Positions 32,801 to 40,959 of a stretch of DNA of 64,000 nt are shown piece by piece. The stretch is from G958296245 sp963664035 (GTDB taxonomy: Bacteria > Chloroflexota > Dehalococcoidia > Lucifugimonadales > G958296245): contig OY760867.2 of the NCBI GenBank assembly GCA_963664035.2, forward strand, positions 2,480,001 to 2,544,000, written 5' to 3'. The notes under the pieces were generated by a model, which did not search any database, was not told the DNA's origin, and saw nothing but the letters and a program-made list of their open reading frames with translations. The translations under genes and the position numbers were made by a program. Numbering within the stretch: position 1 is the stretch's first letter; each line of letters begins with the position of its first letter.

Positions 32801-33383
32801 GCGCCTTCTTGGTGAGGCGGTGGAGGAGGTGAGGGCCAGGGCCGCGTCCGGGGACGGCCCGGACCTGGGCGGCGTCGCCGGCGAGCGGACGGCGCAGGCG
32901 CGGGAGAAGCTGCTGGACGGGAGCGAGGCCAAGCCCAGGATAGACCTCGGCGTCCCGGCGAACATCCCCCAGCAGTACGTCCAGGACCTCCCGACACGGC
33001 TGGGCCTCTACAGGCGCATCGGCGCCCTGGAGTCGATGGACGAGGCGGACGAGCTCGAGGAGGAGATGGCCGACCGGTTCGGGCCGCTGCCGGCGCAGGT
33101 CGATAACCTGATGTACGTGGCGAGGCTCAAGGCGCGCGCCCGGCGGGCCGGCGTCGGGTCCATCGACAGGGAGGACGGCTACATCGTGTTCCGTCTCCGC
33201 GACGACGTCGGGGGCGCCGCCCCGGCGCTGCGCAAGCTCCTGGGCCGGGCGGTCAGGGTCGGCCATACCCAGCTACGGCTGGACCTCGGCAAGCTGCGCG
33301 ACGGTTGGGAAGGGCCGTTGATGGAGACGGCGGAGCGCCTCGCAGTCTTCAAGGAACGGCTGGCCGAGCACGTGGCCCCCTAA
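29814..33383 (+). CDS. mfd: Transcription-repair coupling factor Mfd
   Basis: A full-length 1189-residue SF2 translocase that removes stalled RNA polymerase and recruits UvrA. Start is TTG at 29814 with GGGAGGAT seven bases upstream. Order of domains: UvrB-like D1-D3 (about 1-480), the polymerase-interacting CarD-like RID domain (LKPGDYVVHVEHGIGRF, about 497-515), helicase domains with Walker A GDVGYGKTEVA (Lys654), APTTVLAQQH and the DEEQ box (Asp749), and the TRG/C-terminal D7 domain. Complete, with no missing motif. Regulated by the extended -10 promoter upstream. An intergenic gap of about 110 bases separates it from thrC. Confidence 0.96.
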   Translation: MPQRFGALWSLLEASPEFKRLLAAAGMARLDARMQIASEATAFALSALWRRAGLPVLVVAPRPEDARRLYDQLTVWAGEDAVLHFPETETLPFERVVSDADTTIQRLRTLAAMLDPGDCPPLVVASTTAIAQKTIARDAFEASRRVVTRGDRMALESTLETWRRLGYRFEPVVDAPGLVSRRGGVVDVYPVRASAPTRIELWGDEVDSLRLFDPVTQRSTKMAEAVEVTAAQEALPGLVDSGELAERVAAVDYSGCTGETRERIARELDDMVEGREVEESGFYGGIFNRGCLLDYLPNDALLAVFRPGDAAEAAREHDERARQLRRAKEARGELPEGIPSSHLSWPEVETAMAAHARRLDVTPWGAQELSGADVFMMPFASAPEFYGDSSALAEEVERLSGEGHRVLAVTSVPQRLSEILAEYGVDSMRLDSLDRPPAEGAVTVLHAPGAGLSEGFALTVGGRKLVVLSDHEIFGAAKQRRSARRRTARQASLVSELKPGDYVVHVEHGIGRFTGTGRNPRDDGDREYLVLRYAHDDLLYVPVDHVDRVAQYVAPMDRPPALTRLGTQEWKRAKERVARSTREMASELVALYAARELAEGRSFASDGPWQVELEDSFPFEETPDQRETIVAVKADMERARPMDRLVCGDVGYGKTEVALRAAFKAVMDGQQVAILAPTTVLAQQHYATFSQRLRAYPVEVDVLSRFRSREEQRAVVESLANGGVDICIGTHRLIQKDVAFKDLGLVVIDEEQRFGVAHKERLKQMRHEVDVLTLTATPIPRTLHLSLAGIRDMSTIETPPEERLPIKTYVSEFSDDLIREAVRRELDRQGQVYFLHNRVYNIDYMAGYVRRLVPEAAVGVAHGQMPEERLERAMLDFSQGEFDVLVCTTIIESGLDIANVNTLIVNRADTFGLAQLYQLRGRVGRGARRAYSYLLIPPSRSLSETAEKRLRTMLAASELGAGFQIAMKDLEIRGAGNVLGAEQSGHIHALGFDLYTRLLGEAVEEVRARAASGDGPDLGGVAGERTAQAREKLLDGSEAKPRIDLGVPANIPQQYVQDLPTRLGLYRRIGALESMDEADELEEEMADRFGPLPAQVDNLMYVARLKARARRAGVGSIDREDGYIVFRLRDDVGGAAPALRKLLGRAVRVGHTQLRLDLGKLRDGWEGPLMETAERLAVFKERLAEHVAP

Positions 33384-33495
33384 TTTGGGCTGCCGCGTCC
33401 TCCAGGGCGATGCCTGGGAAGACTATGTACGGGCGCGCCGTTTCGCTAGAATGAACTGCGTACGCGCGTTATCGATTCGGCGAGCGAGGTGAGCG

Positions 33496-34821
33496 ATGCC
33501 GACCTATGAGTCCTGGTTCCGGTGCGCCAGCGGCTGCGAGGGCCGCTTCGAGGTGACGGACGTCATCTACCGGTGTCCCAACTGCACAGGACTGCTCGAG
33601 GTCGCGCACGACGTCGACTCCCTGAAGAGACGCAGCCCCGCGGCATGGATGCACCTCTTCGACCAGCGGTACATGCGGACCGGGTTCCCATACGGCAGCG
33701 GTGTATGGGGCAAGAAGGAGCTCGTATGCCCGGCCATCGACGACGCGAACATCGTGTCGTTGTACGAGGGCGGGACGAACCTGTATTGGGCCGAACGCTT
33801 CGGGGACTCCCTTGGACTGGAGGACCTGTGGATCAAGCAGTGCGGCAACAGCCACACCGGCTCCTTCAAGGACCTTGGCATGACGGTGCTCGTCTCGGCG
33901 GTGCAGGAGATAATCAGTCAAGGGGGCAACGTGGAGGCCGTGGTGTGCGCGTCCACGGGCGACACGTCGGCGTCGGTGGCGGCCTACTGCGCGGCCGCCG
34001 GCATCCCGGCGGTGGTCATCCTTCCCAAGGACAAGGTATCGCCGGCCCAGCTCATACAGCCGATAGCGAACGGCGCTCTAACGCTCGCGCTCGACACCGA
34101 CTTCGACGGGTGCATGGAGGTCGTCGAGCAGCTCAGCCTGGACACGCGCTTCTACCTTGCCAACTCGGTGAACCCGCTGCGCATCGAGGGGCAGAAGACG
34201 ATCAGCTTCGAGATAGTGCAGCAGTTCGACTGGGAAGTGCCCGACTGGGTGATCGTGCCGGGAGGCAACCTTGGAAACGTGACCGCCGTGGGCCTCGGGT
34301 TCCAGCTAATGCGGGAGCTCGGCATCATCCAGAGGCTTCCACGCATCGTCTGCGCCCAGGCGGCCAACGCGGACCCGCTATACCGGAGCTATCGGAAGGG
34401 GTTCGCGGAGTTCGAGCCGGCGCCAGCCAAGCCCACCCTGGCCACCGCCATACAGATAGGCAACCCCGTCAGCGCGCCCAGGGCCATCGAGGTGCTGAAG
34501 GCGCTGGACGGGGTGGTGGAGCACGCCACCGAGGACGAGCTGTCCCACGCCGCCGCGCTGGCCGACGCCACGGGGCTGTTCAGCTGCCCACAGACCGGCG
34601 TCGCGCTGGCGGCGCTTCTCAAGCTGGTAGCCAGGGGGGAGATAGAGCGGGACGACAGGGTGGTCGTGCTCTCGACGGCGACGGGACTGAAGTTCATAGA
34701 CTTCAAGATCGGGTACCACGGCAGGAGCTTGCCGGGGGTGGAGTCCCTGCTGGCAAACGGCCCGGTGGAGCTGCCCGGAGAGGTCGAGGCCGTGAAGAAG
34801 GCAATCGCCTCGTCGACCTAG
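33496..34821 (+). CDS. thrC: Threonine synthase
   Basis: A 441-residue PLP enzyme converting O-phosphohomoserine to threonine. The Schiff-base lysine is Lys125 in NSHTGSFKDLGM; PLP-phosphate contacts appear in PGGNLGNVTAVG, and TGLK in VLSTATGLKFID. The N-terminus has a small zinc-finger-like section (CASGCEGRFEV, YRCPNC) seen in some threonine-synthase relatives. ATG at 33496 follows GAGGTGA; a TAGAAT -10 lies at 33447-33452. Closely related families (cysteate synthase) exist, but this architecture favours ThrC. Confidence 0.88.
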   Translation: MPTYESWFRCASGCEGRFEVTDVIYRCPNCTGLLEVAHDVDSLKRRSPAAWMHLFDQRYMRTGFPYGSGVWGKKELVCPAIDDANIVSLYEGGTNLYWAERFGDSLGLEDLWIKQCGNSHTGSFKDLGMTVLVSAVQEIISQGGNVEAVVCASTGDTSASVAAYCAAAGIPAVVILPKDKVSPAQLIQPIANGALTLALDTDFDGCMEVVEQLSLDTRFYLANSVNPLRIEGQKTISFEIVQQFDWEVPDWVIVPGGNLGNVTAVGLGFQLMRELGIIQRLPRIVCAQAANADPLYRSYRKGFAEFEPAPAKPTLATAIQIGNPVSAPRAIEVLKALDGVVEHATEDELSHAAALADATGLFSCPQTGVALAALLKLVARGEIERDDRVVVLSTATGLKFIDFKIGYHGRSLPGVESLLANGPVELPGEVEAVKKAIASST

Positions 34822-34860
34822 CGCTCCAACATTGTTGAAATGATGGCTAACCTTGGAATC

Positions 34861-34894
34861 CCCTCCCCCATTATGGGCCCATTATGGGGGAGGG
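34861..34894. repeat. 34-bp near-perfect palindrome
   Basis: CCCTCCCCCATTATGGG followed immediately by its reverse complement with one mismatch. Lies between convergent thrC and the amidase gene. No T-run follows, so it is not a standard terminator; it may still stop convergent transcription or be a dispersed repeat. Confidence 0.75.
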
Positions 34895-34981
34895 TTAGGG
34901 TGGGGGCACAGCTGTATCGCGCAGTATTCTCGCCACCCTTCATTGCTAGGTTGTCGATCCACTAGCCGCGCGCGGGCCGGG

Positions 34982-36406
34982 TCAGGAGACAGGCGGCTTG
35001 TTCTGGGCCCACGGGCGGGCGCGCTCGAAGGACGCCGACGCGGCTATCACCGCCTCCTCGCCGCCTCTCTTTCCTACGATCTGCAGACCGATGGGCAGCC
35101 CGTCGGAAGAGAAGCCCGCGGGCACGGTGGCCGCCGTGTGCCCGATGGCGTTTATCGGCATGGTGAACGCGCCGTTGAAGTACTGTTCGGGGAAGGCGGA
35201 CTTGCCCGACGCCTCGCCAGGGTACTCGCCGTTGCGGAATGCGGGGAAGCACGCCGTGGGCGAGAGAAGCAGGTCGTAGTCTTCGAACAGGTCGCTCATA
35301 GTGGCCTTCAGGCGGTCCACCATGCCTATGCACCGGGCGTAGTCGGCAGCCGTGACCCTGGAGCCGTGCTCTATGAAGAACCTGCCGTATCCCGTGAGCA
35401 GGTCCCCGTGAGATTGCAGGTAGCCGCCGTATTTGGCGTAGGAGTCGGCGGTCATGAGCGCCCCGTAGGTGTCGTAGGGAGGGTCCAACGCGATCTGCGT
35501 CTCCTCTACGTAGCAGCCCATGTCCTCGAATGCGCGGGCGGCCGAATACGTGACGTCGGCCACGTCCTGGTCCACGTCGGCGAAGCCGAAGTCGGGGCTC
35601 CACGCGACGCGCATCCCGCCGACGTCGGCGTCCACTGCGGCCTCGAAGTCCGGCGGCGCTTCCCGGAGCGTGGTAGGGTCCCTGTGGTCCCGGCCGGCGA
35701 GCGTCCTGAGCAGGATGGCCGCGTCTCGCACGTTGCGGCTCAGGGGGCCGTTTTGCGAAAAGACGTTGGGCATGGGAGGGCCTTCGATGCCGGTGTAGGC
35801 GGATACCCGTCCCTGCGTGGGCTTCAGGCCGTAGACGCCGCAGAAGTTGGCCGGGATGCGGATGGACCCGCCTCCGTCGCTGCCGGTCGCCAGCGGGCAC
35901 AGCCCGGCGGCCAGCGCCGCGGCCGCGCCGCCGCTGGAGCCTCCCGGGGTCCGGCTCGTGTCCCAGGGGTTGGTACCGTCCGGGCCCAGCCGGTTCTGGC
36001 ACGTGCCGACGAAGCCGAGCTCGGGGACGTTCGTCTTTCCCAGCACGACCGCGCCCGCCGCGCGCACCCTCTCCACGACCGCGGAGTCGCGCTCCGGCAC
36101 CCTGTTCTCGAAGAGCAGCGAACCCTGGGTCGTGCGGATGCCGGCGGTCATCTGCGTGTCCTTGATGGAGATGGGCAGGCCGTGCAGTGGACCGAGGGAG
36201 TCTCCCCTGAGGACGGCGCTCTCGGCGGCCCTGGCCGACGCCATCGCTTCGTCCGCCGCGACCAGGATGAACGACCGTAGCTGGGAGTCGATCCGTTCGA
36301 TGCGGTCGAGGTATAGCTCCGTGAGCTCTACCGGGGAGACGTGCTTGCCCGCGATGAGGCGCAGAAGCTCGGCGGCAGGTGCGAACGCCAACTCTTCATC
36401 TATCAT
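34982..36406 (-). CDS. Amidase-signature family hydrolase
   Basis: A 474-residue amidase-signature enzyme. The Ser-cisSer-Lys triad is intact with family spacing: Lys82 (PISIKD), Ser157 (PGGSSGG) and Ser181 (GSDGGGSIR). Members hydrolyse amides or aryl esters, or form GatA in tRNA-dependent transamidation; the absence of gatB/gatC nearby and the divergent C-terminal half favour a catabolic amidase. Start overlaps the end of the vapC-like gene by 11 bases, suggesting co-transcription with the toxin-antitoxin pair. Confidence 0.87.
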   Translation of the reverse strand: MIDEELAFAPAAELLRLIAGKHVSPVELTELYLDRIERIDSQLRSFILVAADEAMASARAAESAVLRGDSLGPLHGLPISIKDTQMTAGIRTTQGSLLFENRVPERDSAVVERVRAAGAVVLGKTNVPELGFVGTCQNRLGPDGTNPWDTSRTPGGSSGGAAAALAAGLCPLATGSDGGGSIRIPANFCGVYGLKPTQGRVSAYTGIEGPPMPNVFSQNGPLSRNVRDAAILLRTLAGRDHRDPTTLREAPPDFEAAVDADVGGMRVAWSPDFGFADVDQDVADVTYSAARAFEDMGCYVEETQIALDPPYDTYGALMTADSYAKYGGYLQSHGDLLTGYGRFFIEHGSRVTAADYARCIGMVDRLKATMSDLFEDYDLLLSPTACFPAFRNGEYPGEASGKSAFPEQYFNGAFTMPINAIGHTAATVPAGFSSDGLPIGLQIVGKRGGEEAVIAASASFERARPWAQNKPPVS

Positions 36407-36869
36407 GAGTGGTTTCCAGACCCTCTACGCCGACGGAACGAAATTCTCTCAGCCAGCGCACGTTGCCGGCGACGGGGCTTGCGGCGCGGTGGAACTTCTC
36501 GTCGGCCGTCCACAGGTCGCAGTCGAGGGCTTCCGCCAGCGCTAGGTAGTGTGCGTCGTAGACGGCGCCCTGGCTGAGTTGGGTTGCTAGTTCCAGAGCT
36601 CTGCTGTGAAGTCCCGGTGTTTCATGGAGCTCGAGCCCCGACGACAGCAACCTTTCGATCAGGCGCACGCTGTCGAGTACACTCATATCCTCCCGCACTA
36701 CCCGCCTGTGGAGGGCATTGGCCACCTCCGCAGGCATGAAGTAGGGGGCTGCTCTTCGGGTTCCTTGGCTGGCCCACAGCCGGCCCAGGGCGTCAGCTTT
36801 ATCGGAATGTTCTTCCTGCACCAGCCACTTAAACGCCAGGCTCGCGTCCACAACCACGAGGCCGTTCAC
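36396..36869 (-). CDS. VapC-family PIN-domain toxin
   Basis: A 157-residue PIN RNase. Acidic residues: Asp8 (VVVDASLAFKW), Glu around 47 (MPAEVANALHRR), Asp around 118 (VYDAHYLALAEAL) and Asp around 135 (LWTADEKF). It is preceded by and overlaps by four bases (ATGA) a small RHH-like protein, the typical VapB position. Likely cleaves tRNA or rRNA when released from the antitoxin. Longer by about 15 residues at the C-terminus than many VapCs. Confidence 0.83.
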   Translation of the reverse strand: MNGLVVVDASLAFKWLVQEEHSDKADALGRLWASQGTRRAAPYFMPAEVANALHRRVVREDMSVLDSVRLIERLLSSGLELHETPGLHSRALELATQLSQGAVYDAHYLALAEALDCDLWTADEKFHRAASPVAGNVRWLREFRSVGVEGLETTHDR

Positions 36870-37168
36870 ATTATGTCCTTGAGCTGGGCTTCCCTGATCT
36901 CGCGGGCTTCCCTGATCAAGTCAACCGAGCTTCCAGGCAGCACCCTGTCCCCGAAAATCTCCTTCCGGAGCGCGATCAGGCCCTCTATGTCAAAACGTCC
37001 GGGGGGCTGATCGGATACGCCGTTGGCCTCGTCCTTGGACAACTCCTGGCCTATGGCCGTCAGGCAGTACTGCCGCATGCTGATGCCCTTGAGCGCGGCC
37101 ACTGCCTTCAGCCGGCGTTGCATCGGAGGATCGAGGTCGAGTGTGAGTCGCTTCTTCTTGGCTTGCAT
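36866..37168 (-). CDS. Ribbon-helix-helix antitoxin of the VapC-like toxin
   Basis: A 100-residue protein. The N-terminal third (KRLTLDLDPPMQRRLKAVAA, LKGISMRQYCLTAIGQEL) is a CopG/RHH-type DNA-binding domain. The C-terminal part (DLIREAREIREAQLKD) is a charged helix expected to wrap the toxin. Overlap with the PIN gene supports a toxin-antitoxin pair. Autoregulation is expected; a clear operator was not identified upstream. Confidence 0.75.
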   Translation of the reverse strand: MQAKKKRLTLDLDPPMQRRLKAVAALKGISMRQYCLTAIGQELSKDEANGVSDQPPGRFDIEGLIALRKEIFGDRVLPGSSVDLIREAREIREAQLKDIM

Positions 37169-37225
37169 GGTGCGCGTTCCTCGATACCGTTAACCTCTAT
37201 ACAAGTCTAGTGCAAACACAGATGG

Positions 37226-37351
37226 GCCCCCAATCCACTGCCGCCACGTTCAGCGCCATATCTATCGGCCATCACCCCGTAGGGGCTGGTTTCAAACCAG
37301 CCCTCCCCTTGCCCTGAAGCGCCATCGCTATTTAGGTGGAGGATTTTGGGG
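37226..37351. repeat. MITE-like palindromic repeat, copy 1
   Basis: About 125 bases from CCCCCAATCCACTGCC to TTTAGGTGGAGGATTTTGGGG. Contains the core CACCCCGTAGGGGCTGG followed by TTTCAAACCAGCCC, an inverted repeat GGGCTGGTTT/AAACCAGCCC. The outer ends are imperfect inverted repeats. Occupies the gap between the RHH antitoxin and thioredoxin genes; no coding capacity. Confidence 0.8.
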
Positions 37352-37386
37352 CCTCCATTGAGAAGGCGCGTCGTCTGAGGGCAGCG

Positions 37387-37716
37387 CTATACGGCGATTG
37401 CGGAGTCGATCTGCTTCTTCAGGACGGCCTTCGGGACGGCCCCGACGACCTGCTTGGCGACCACGCCGTCCTTGAAGATGAGCAGGGCGGGGATGCCGCG
37501 TATGCCGTAGCTGCTGGGCGTGGAGGGGTTGGTGTCCACGTCCAGCTTGGCCATCTTCACCCGCCCGTCGTACTCGATCGCAAGCTGCTCTACGACCGGG
37601 GCGATGGCCTTGCAGGGGCCGCACCACTCGGCCCAGAAGTCGACCACGACCGGCGTGTCGGACTGCAGGACCTCCTGCTCGAAGGTCTCATCGGTGACGG
37701 CGAAGGGTTTGCTCAC
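37387..37716 (-). CDS. trxA: Thioredoxin
   Basis: A 109-residue thioredoxin with the active-site WCGPC in VVVDFWAEWCGPCKAIAP, the cis-proline loop GIRGIPALLIF and the usual C-terminal helix. Cytoplasmic disulfide reductant. The gene 40 bases upstream encodes the ferredoxin:thioredoxin reductase catalytic chain, so this thioredoxin is probably reduced by ferredoxin rather than NADPH. Confidence 0.93.
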   Translation of the reverse strand: MSKPFAVTDETFEQEVLQSDTPVVVDFWAEWCGPCKAIAPVVEQLAIEYDGRVKMAKLDVDTNPSTPSSYGIRGIPALLIFKDGVVAKQVVGAVPKAVLKKQIDSAIAV

Positions 37717-37755
37717 TGGGTTCTCCTGTAATGGTGTATCGGGCAGGGCGTCCGC

Positions 37756-38181
<426 letters not shown>

Positions 38182-38202
38182 TCGACCCTCCGTGTGGAGC
38201 AT

Positions 38203-38646
38203 GGGTAAAGGTAGGACGTATGGTATTGGCGGAGCGGCCTGAGTGTCAACCGGATGGCCGCACTCATGCTCACGGGAGGGGAGATGTCGCTAAGAAAAAC
38301 GGTGTGCCGTAGCTATTTGTAACATTTTGTCTCATCCAGCTATGGGCCGTGTGACGGTGATGTGACGAGGATCTGACGGAATGTGATATAGAAATGACGC
38401 GAATTCGACAGAATGTGACACGCTGTCCACGGTAGGATGACTTGGCGTAGGCCGGTCGCTGCAATGGGCAGGCGCCTGGCAGGGCTCTGAGGTCCGAGGT
38501 CGGTGGTCCATGAGGAAGATAATAGCACTCGCGTTCTCACAAATCAAGGACTGTGCGTGTCGGTTCTGCTAGAATCGGTGAAGAGGGGTCTGGTACGAGT
38601 GGGGTAGCTTGCGGATACAGGGTCTTTCCCCCTCCTTCACACTTCC
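38203..38646. other. Noncoding stretch with TGAC-rich degenerate repeats
   Basis: No convincing gene. Bases about 38350-38425 contain several spaced copies of GTGACG/ATGTGAC-like words, a loose resemblance to the AATGAGAC repeats at 56.2 kb. A TAGAAT extended -10 (TGC in front) at 38568-38573 probably drives the cytochrome gene that follows. Confidence 0.4.
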
Positions 38647-39114
38647 ATGAGTCGCATCTGGATATACGCCGCGTTCGCGTCAATCGTGATGGCATCCGTC
38701 CTGCTCACTGCCTGCCGGCAGAGCGAGCTCGAGCGGGGCGAGACCATATTCAGGGAGAATTGCGCCGTCTGCCACGGCGAGAACGGCGAGGGCCAGCCGG
38801 ACTGGCACATACCCCTGCCCAGCGGCGTGCTCCCGGCGCCCCCGCTCAACGGCGATGGGCACACGTGGCACCACGGGGACGGCACCCTCTACAGGACGGT
38901 AGATATTGGCGGCTCGATCTTCGAGTCGCCCGACGTGCCCAAGTTCAGGAGCGGCATGCCGCCGTTCGGCAAGAAGCTGACCCCCGAAGAGATCGTAGTC
39001 GTCATCAACTACGTCAAGAGCCTGTGGGGCGACAAGATGTCCCGCGGCCTCGTCATAAGCGAGGCGCAGACCCTCGTCAGCGAAGAGGACCCGTTCCCCG
39101 AGGCCGGTCGGTAG
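38647..39114 (+). CDS. Cytochrome c lipoprotein
   Basis: A 155-residue monoheme class I cytochrome c. A signal peptide ends in the lipobox LLTAC, so it is probably membrane-anchored through the N-terminal cysteine. The heme site is CAVCH (about residues 39-43) and the distal ligand is probably Met in SGMPPFGKKLTPEE. It would be matured by the ccm system at 19-20.6 kb. Electron donor or acceptor partner is not encoded next to it. Confidence 0.87.
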   Translation: MSRIWIYAAFASIVMASVLLTACRQSELERGETIFRENCAVCHGENGEGQPDWHIPLPSGVLPAPPLNGDGHTWHHGDGTLYRTVDIGGSIFESPDVPKFRSGMPPFGKKLTPEEIVVVINYVKSLWGDKMSRGLVISEAQTLVSEEDPFPEAGR

Positions 39115-39149
39115 CCGTCGGGACGGAGGGATGCGTAGCCGAGCGACGC

Positions 39150-39560
39150 CTACGGGATGGCGGCGACGGCGGTGACTTCGGCCAGCGCCTCGGGGCCGTA
39201 GAGGGCGTCTATGATGAGCAGGGTGCTGGGCGGGTAGTCGCCGTCGGGGAAGAGCTCCTGGATGATCTTGGTGCGCTCCTCGAGAAAGTCCGCCACGTTC
39301 TCGCGCCCCACGATGTAGGTCGTGAACTGGACGACGTTCGCGAACGACGCCCCGGCGCTCTCGAGGATGCGGCCCATGTTGTCGTATATCTGCCGTACCT
39401 GCGCCTTGATGTCGCCCTCGCCGACGAAGCTGCCGTCGGGGCTTACCGCCACCTGGCCGGCCAGGTGCAGTAGCTCGCGCGCCTGGACGCGGCTCAGGTG
39501 CGAGTAGTAGCCGGCGGGCGCGTGTACAGAGTCGGGGTTGGTGCGTTCTATGGTGGACAT
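39150..39560 (-). CDS. RidA-family protein (copy 1)
   Basis: A 136-residue YjgF/YER057c/UK114 protein. RidA enzymes hydrolyse reactive enamine/imine intermediates made by PLP enzymes. Family marks: LHLAGQVAVSPDG, DNMGRILESAGASFANVVQFTTYI; the arginine in the usual IPxRxxV position is not evident (AEVTAVAAIP is the C-terminus), which suggests a RidA-subgroup with altered or other activity. Last gene of a five-gene minus-strand series with a second RidA and two DHDPS-like genes. Confidence 0.83.
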   Translation of the reverse strand: MSTIERTNPDSVHAPAGYYSHLSRVQARELLHLAGQVAVSPDGSFVGEGDIKAQVRQIYDNMGRILESAGASFANVVQFTTYIVGRENVADFLEERTKIIQELFPDGDYPPSTLLIIDALYGPEALAEVTAVAAIP

Positions 39561-39584
39561 GCGGAAAGGCTCCTTGGCAAGGCT

Positions 39585-40004
39585 CTACGCGGCGCCTCGC
39601 GGGATCACCGCCACCGCGGTCACCTCGATCAGCATCTCGGGGTCCTGCAGTCCCGATATGACCAGCAGGGTGTTCGGCGGGCTGGCGCCGTCCGGGAACA
39701 GCCGCTCGAAGAGCGGCGCGCGCGCCTCGCGGTACGCGGGAATGTTCGCCGCGTCGGTCAGGTATGTCGTGAGCTGGACGATGTTGCGCGGAGACGCCCC
39801 CGCGCTCTCCAGTATCCTCTCGATGTTGCGGAACGTCTCCACGGTCTGCGCGCCCACGTCGCCCTTGCCGAGCAGGTTGCCGTCGCGGTCGAGCGCCACC
39901 TGGCCGCCGAGGTAGAGTATCTCGCCGGGCTCGGTGTGGGCAAGGTGGGAGTACATCCCGACGGGGTCGTGTACGCCGTCGGGGCTCGTCATCGTGCGCG
40001 TCAT
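39585..40004 (-). CDS. RidA-family protein (copy 2)
   Basis: A 139-residue paralogue of the neighbouring RidA gene, about half identical by eye (LYLGGQVALDRDG, RNIERILESAGASPRNIVQLTTY). It also lacks the canonical C-terminal arginine motif (TAVAVIPRGAA). Its start overlaps the stop of the DHDPS-like gene as ATGA, so it is translationally coupled to it. Possible role: clearing reactive intermediates generated by the lyases in this operon; inferred from context. Confidence 0.83.
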   Translation of the reverse strand: MTRTMTSPDGVHDPVGMYSHLAHTEPGEILYLGGQVALDRDGNLLGKGDVGAQTVETFRNIERILESAGASPRNIVQLTTYLTDAANIPAYREARAPLFERLFPDGASPPNTLLVISGLQDPEMLIEVTAVAVIPRGAA

Positions 40005-40954
40005 TCGTCCGCTTCCTCCGCCGCGCGGGCGTCGTCGAGCAGCTTGCGGAACCCGTCCCTGATCTCCGGCGTCAGCGCCGCGTCCCGCGAGGGCAGCCGG
40101 GAGACCCCGGCGACGAGTCCGGCGGCCTCCAGGGCGGGGCGCACGAAGACGCCCTCGCCGGCCGTCTCCGCCATTATGGCGTCCACCAGCGCGTTGTACG
40201 GGGTCATGAAGCGGTCGAAGAGAGTCTCGGCCTCCCTGTGACGCCCGGCCTCCATCAACTCCCACACCTTCCACGGGTGCTGAGGGTAGAAGCTCACGAC
40301 GTGGTTGATCCAGCCGGAGCATCCCAGCATGTGGCCCAGCACCGGCATCAACGAGTTGTCGAGCACGGCCACTCGCTCTTTGAACCTGAGAACGCCCGCA
40401 TGGAAGCGTTCCTGCAACCCGGACGCCCACTTGAGCGCGACCACGTTGGGAATGTCTATCAGCCGGTCCATCACCTCCAGCGGCACGTCGTACTTCGAGC
40501 CGCTGTAGAAGTGGCTGTAGGCGATGAGGGAGGCGTCCGTGTTCCTGGCGACCTCCTCGTGCCACGCGACGACGTCGTTGTCCCGACAGTCGTAGTAGAA
40601 GGCGTTGCTGATCTGCGCGCCGTCGACGCCCACCTCCTCGCAGAGGTTGCAGAGGTCGATGGTGACCCTGATGTCCGTGCTCTGGACGCCCGCCATCACC
40701 GGGACCTTACCCGCGGAGATCTCGGCGACGGTCCTGATCACCTGCTTCCTCTCCTCCGGGGACATGACGGTGAAGTCGCCGCCGGAGCCCGCCACTAGGA
40801 AGACGGTGTTGCCCTGGGTCGCGCCCTGGTCGATGATCCACTGGACGTTGCGGGCGGTGCCGTCCAGGTCCACCGACCCGTCCTCGGCGAATATGGTCAC
40901 CAGCGGGACTACGACGCCCCTGAATTTCTCTCTTGCCTGCTCCCTGGTCAGCAT
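40001..40954 (-). CDS. Dihydrodipicolinate synthase/N-acetylneuraminate lyase family protein (copy 1)
   Basis: A 317-residue class I aldolase barrel. Schiff-base Lys175 lies in VVALKWAS and the proton-relay Tyr146 in LIAYSHFY, 29 residues apart as in the DHDPS family. The N-terminal GSGGDFTVMSPEERKQVI matches the substrate-carboxylate loop. It is more distant from the other three copies in the window. True DapA function is unlikely given this expansion and sequence; probably a sugar-acid or keto-acid aldolase/dehydratase. ATG at 40954. Confidence 0.82.
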   Translation of the reverse strand: MLTREQAREKFRGVVVPLVTIFAEDGSVDLDGTARNVQWIIDQGATQGNTVFLVAGSGGDFTVMSPEERKQVIRTVAEISAGKVPVMAGVQSTDIRVTIDLCNLCEEVGVDGAQISNAFYYDCRDNDVVAWHEEVARNTDASLIAYSHFYSGSKYDVPLEVMDRLIDIPNVVALKWASGLQERFHAGVLRFKERVAVLDNSLMPVLGHMLGCSGWINHVVSFYPQHPWKVWELMEAGRHREAETLFDRFMTPYNALVDAIMAETAGEGVFVRPALEAAGLVAGVSRLPSRDAALTPEIRDGFRKLLDDARAAEEADE

Positions 40955-40959
40955 GGCGC

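Noticed and set aside
34861..34894. Rho-independent terminator after thrC
   Set aside because: The palindrome is strong, but there is no T-run; it may be another repeat.
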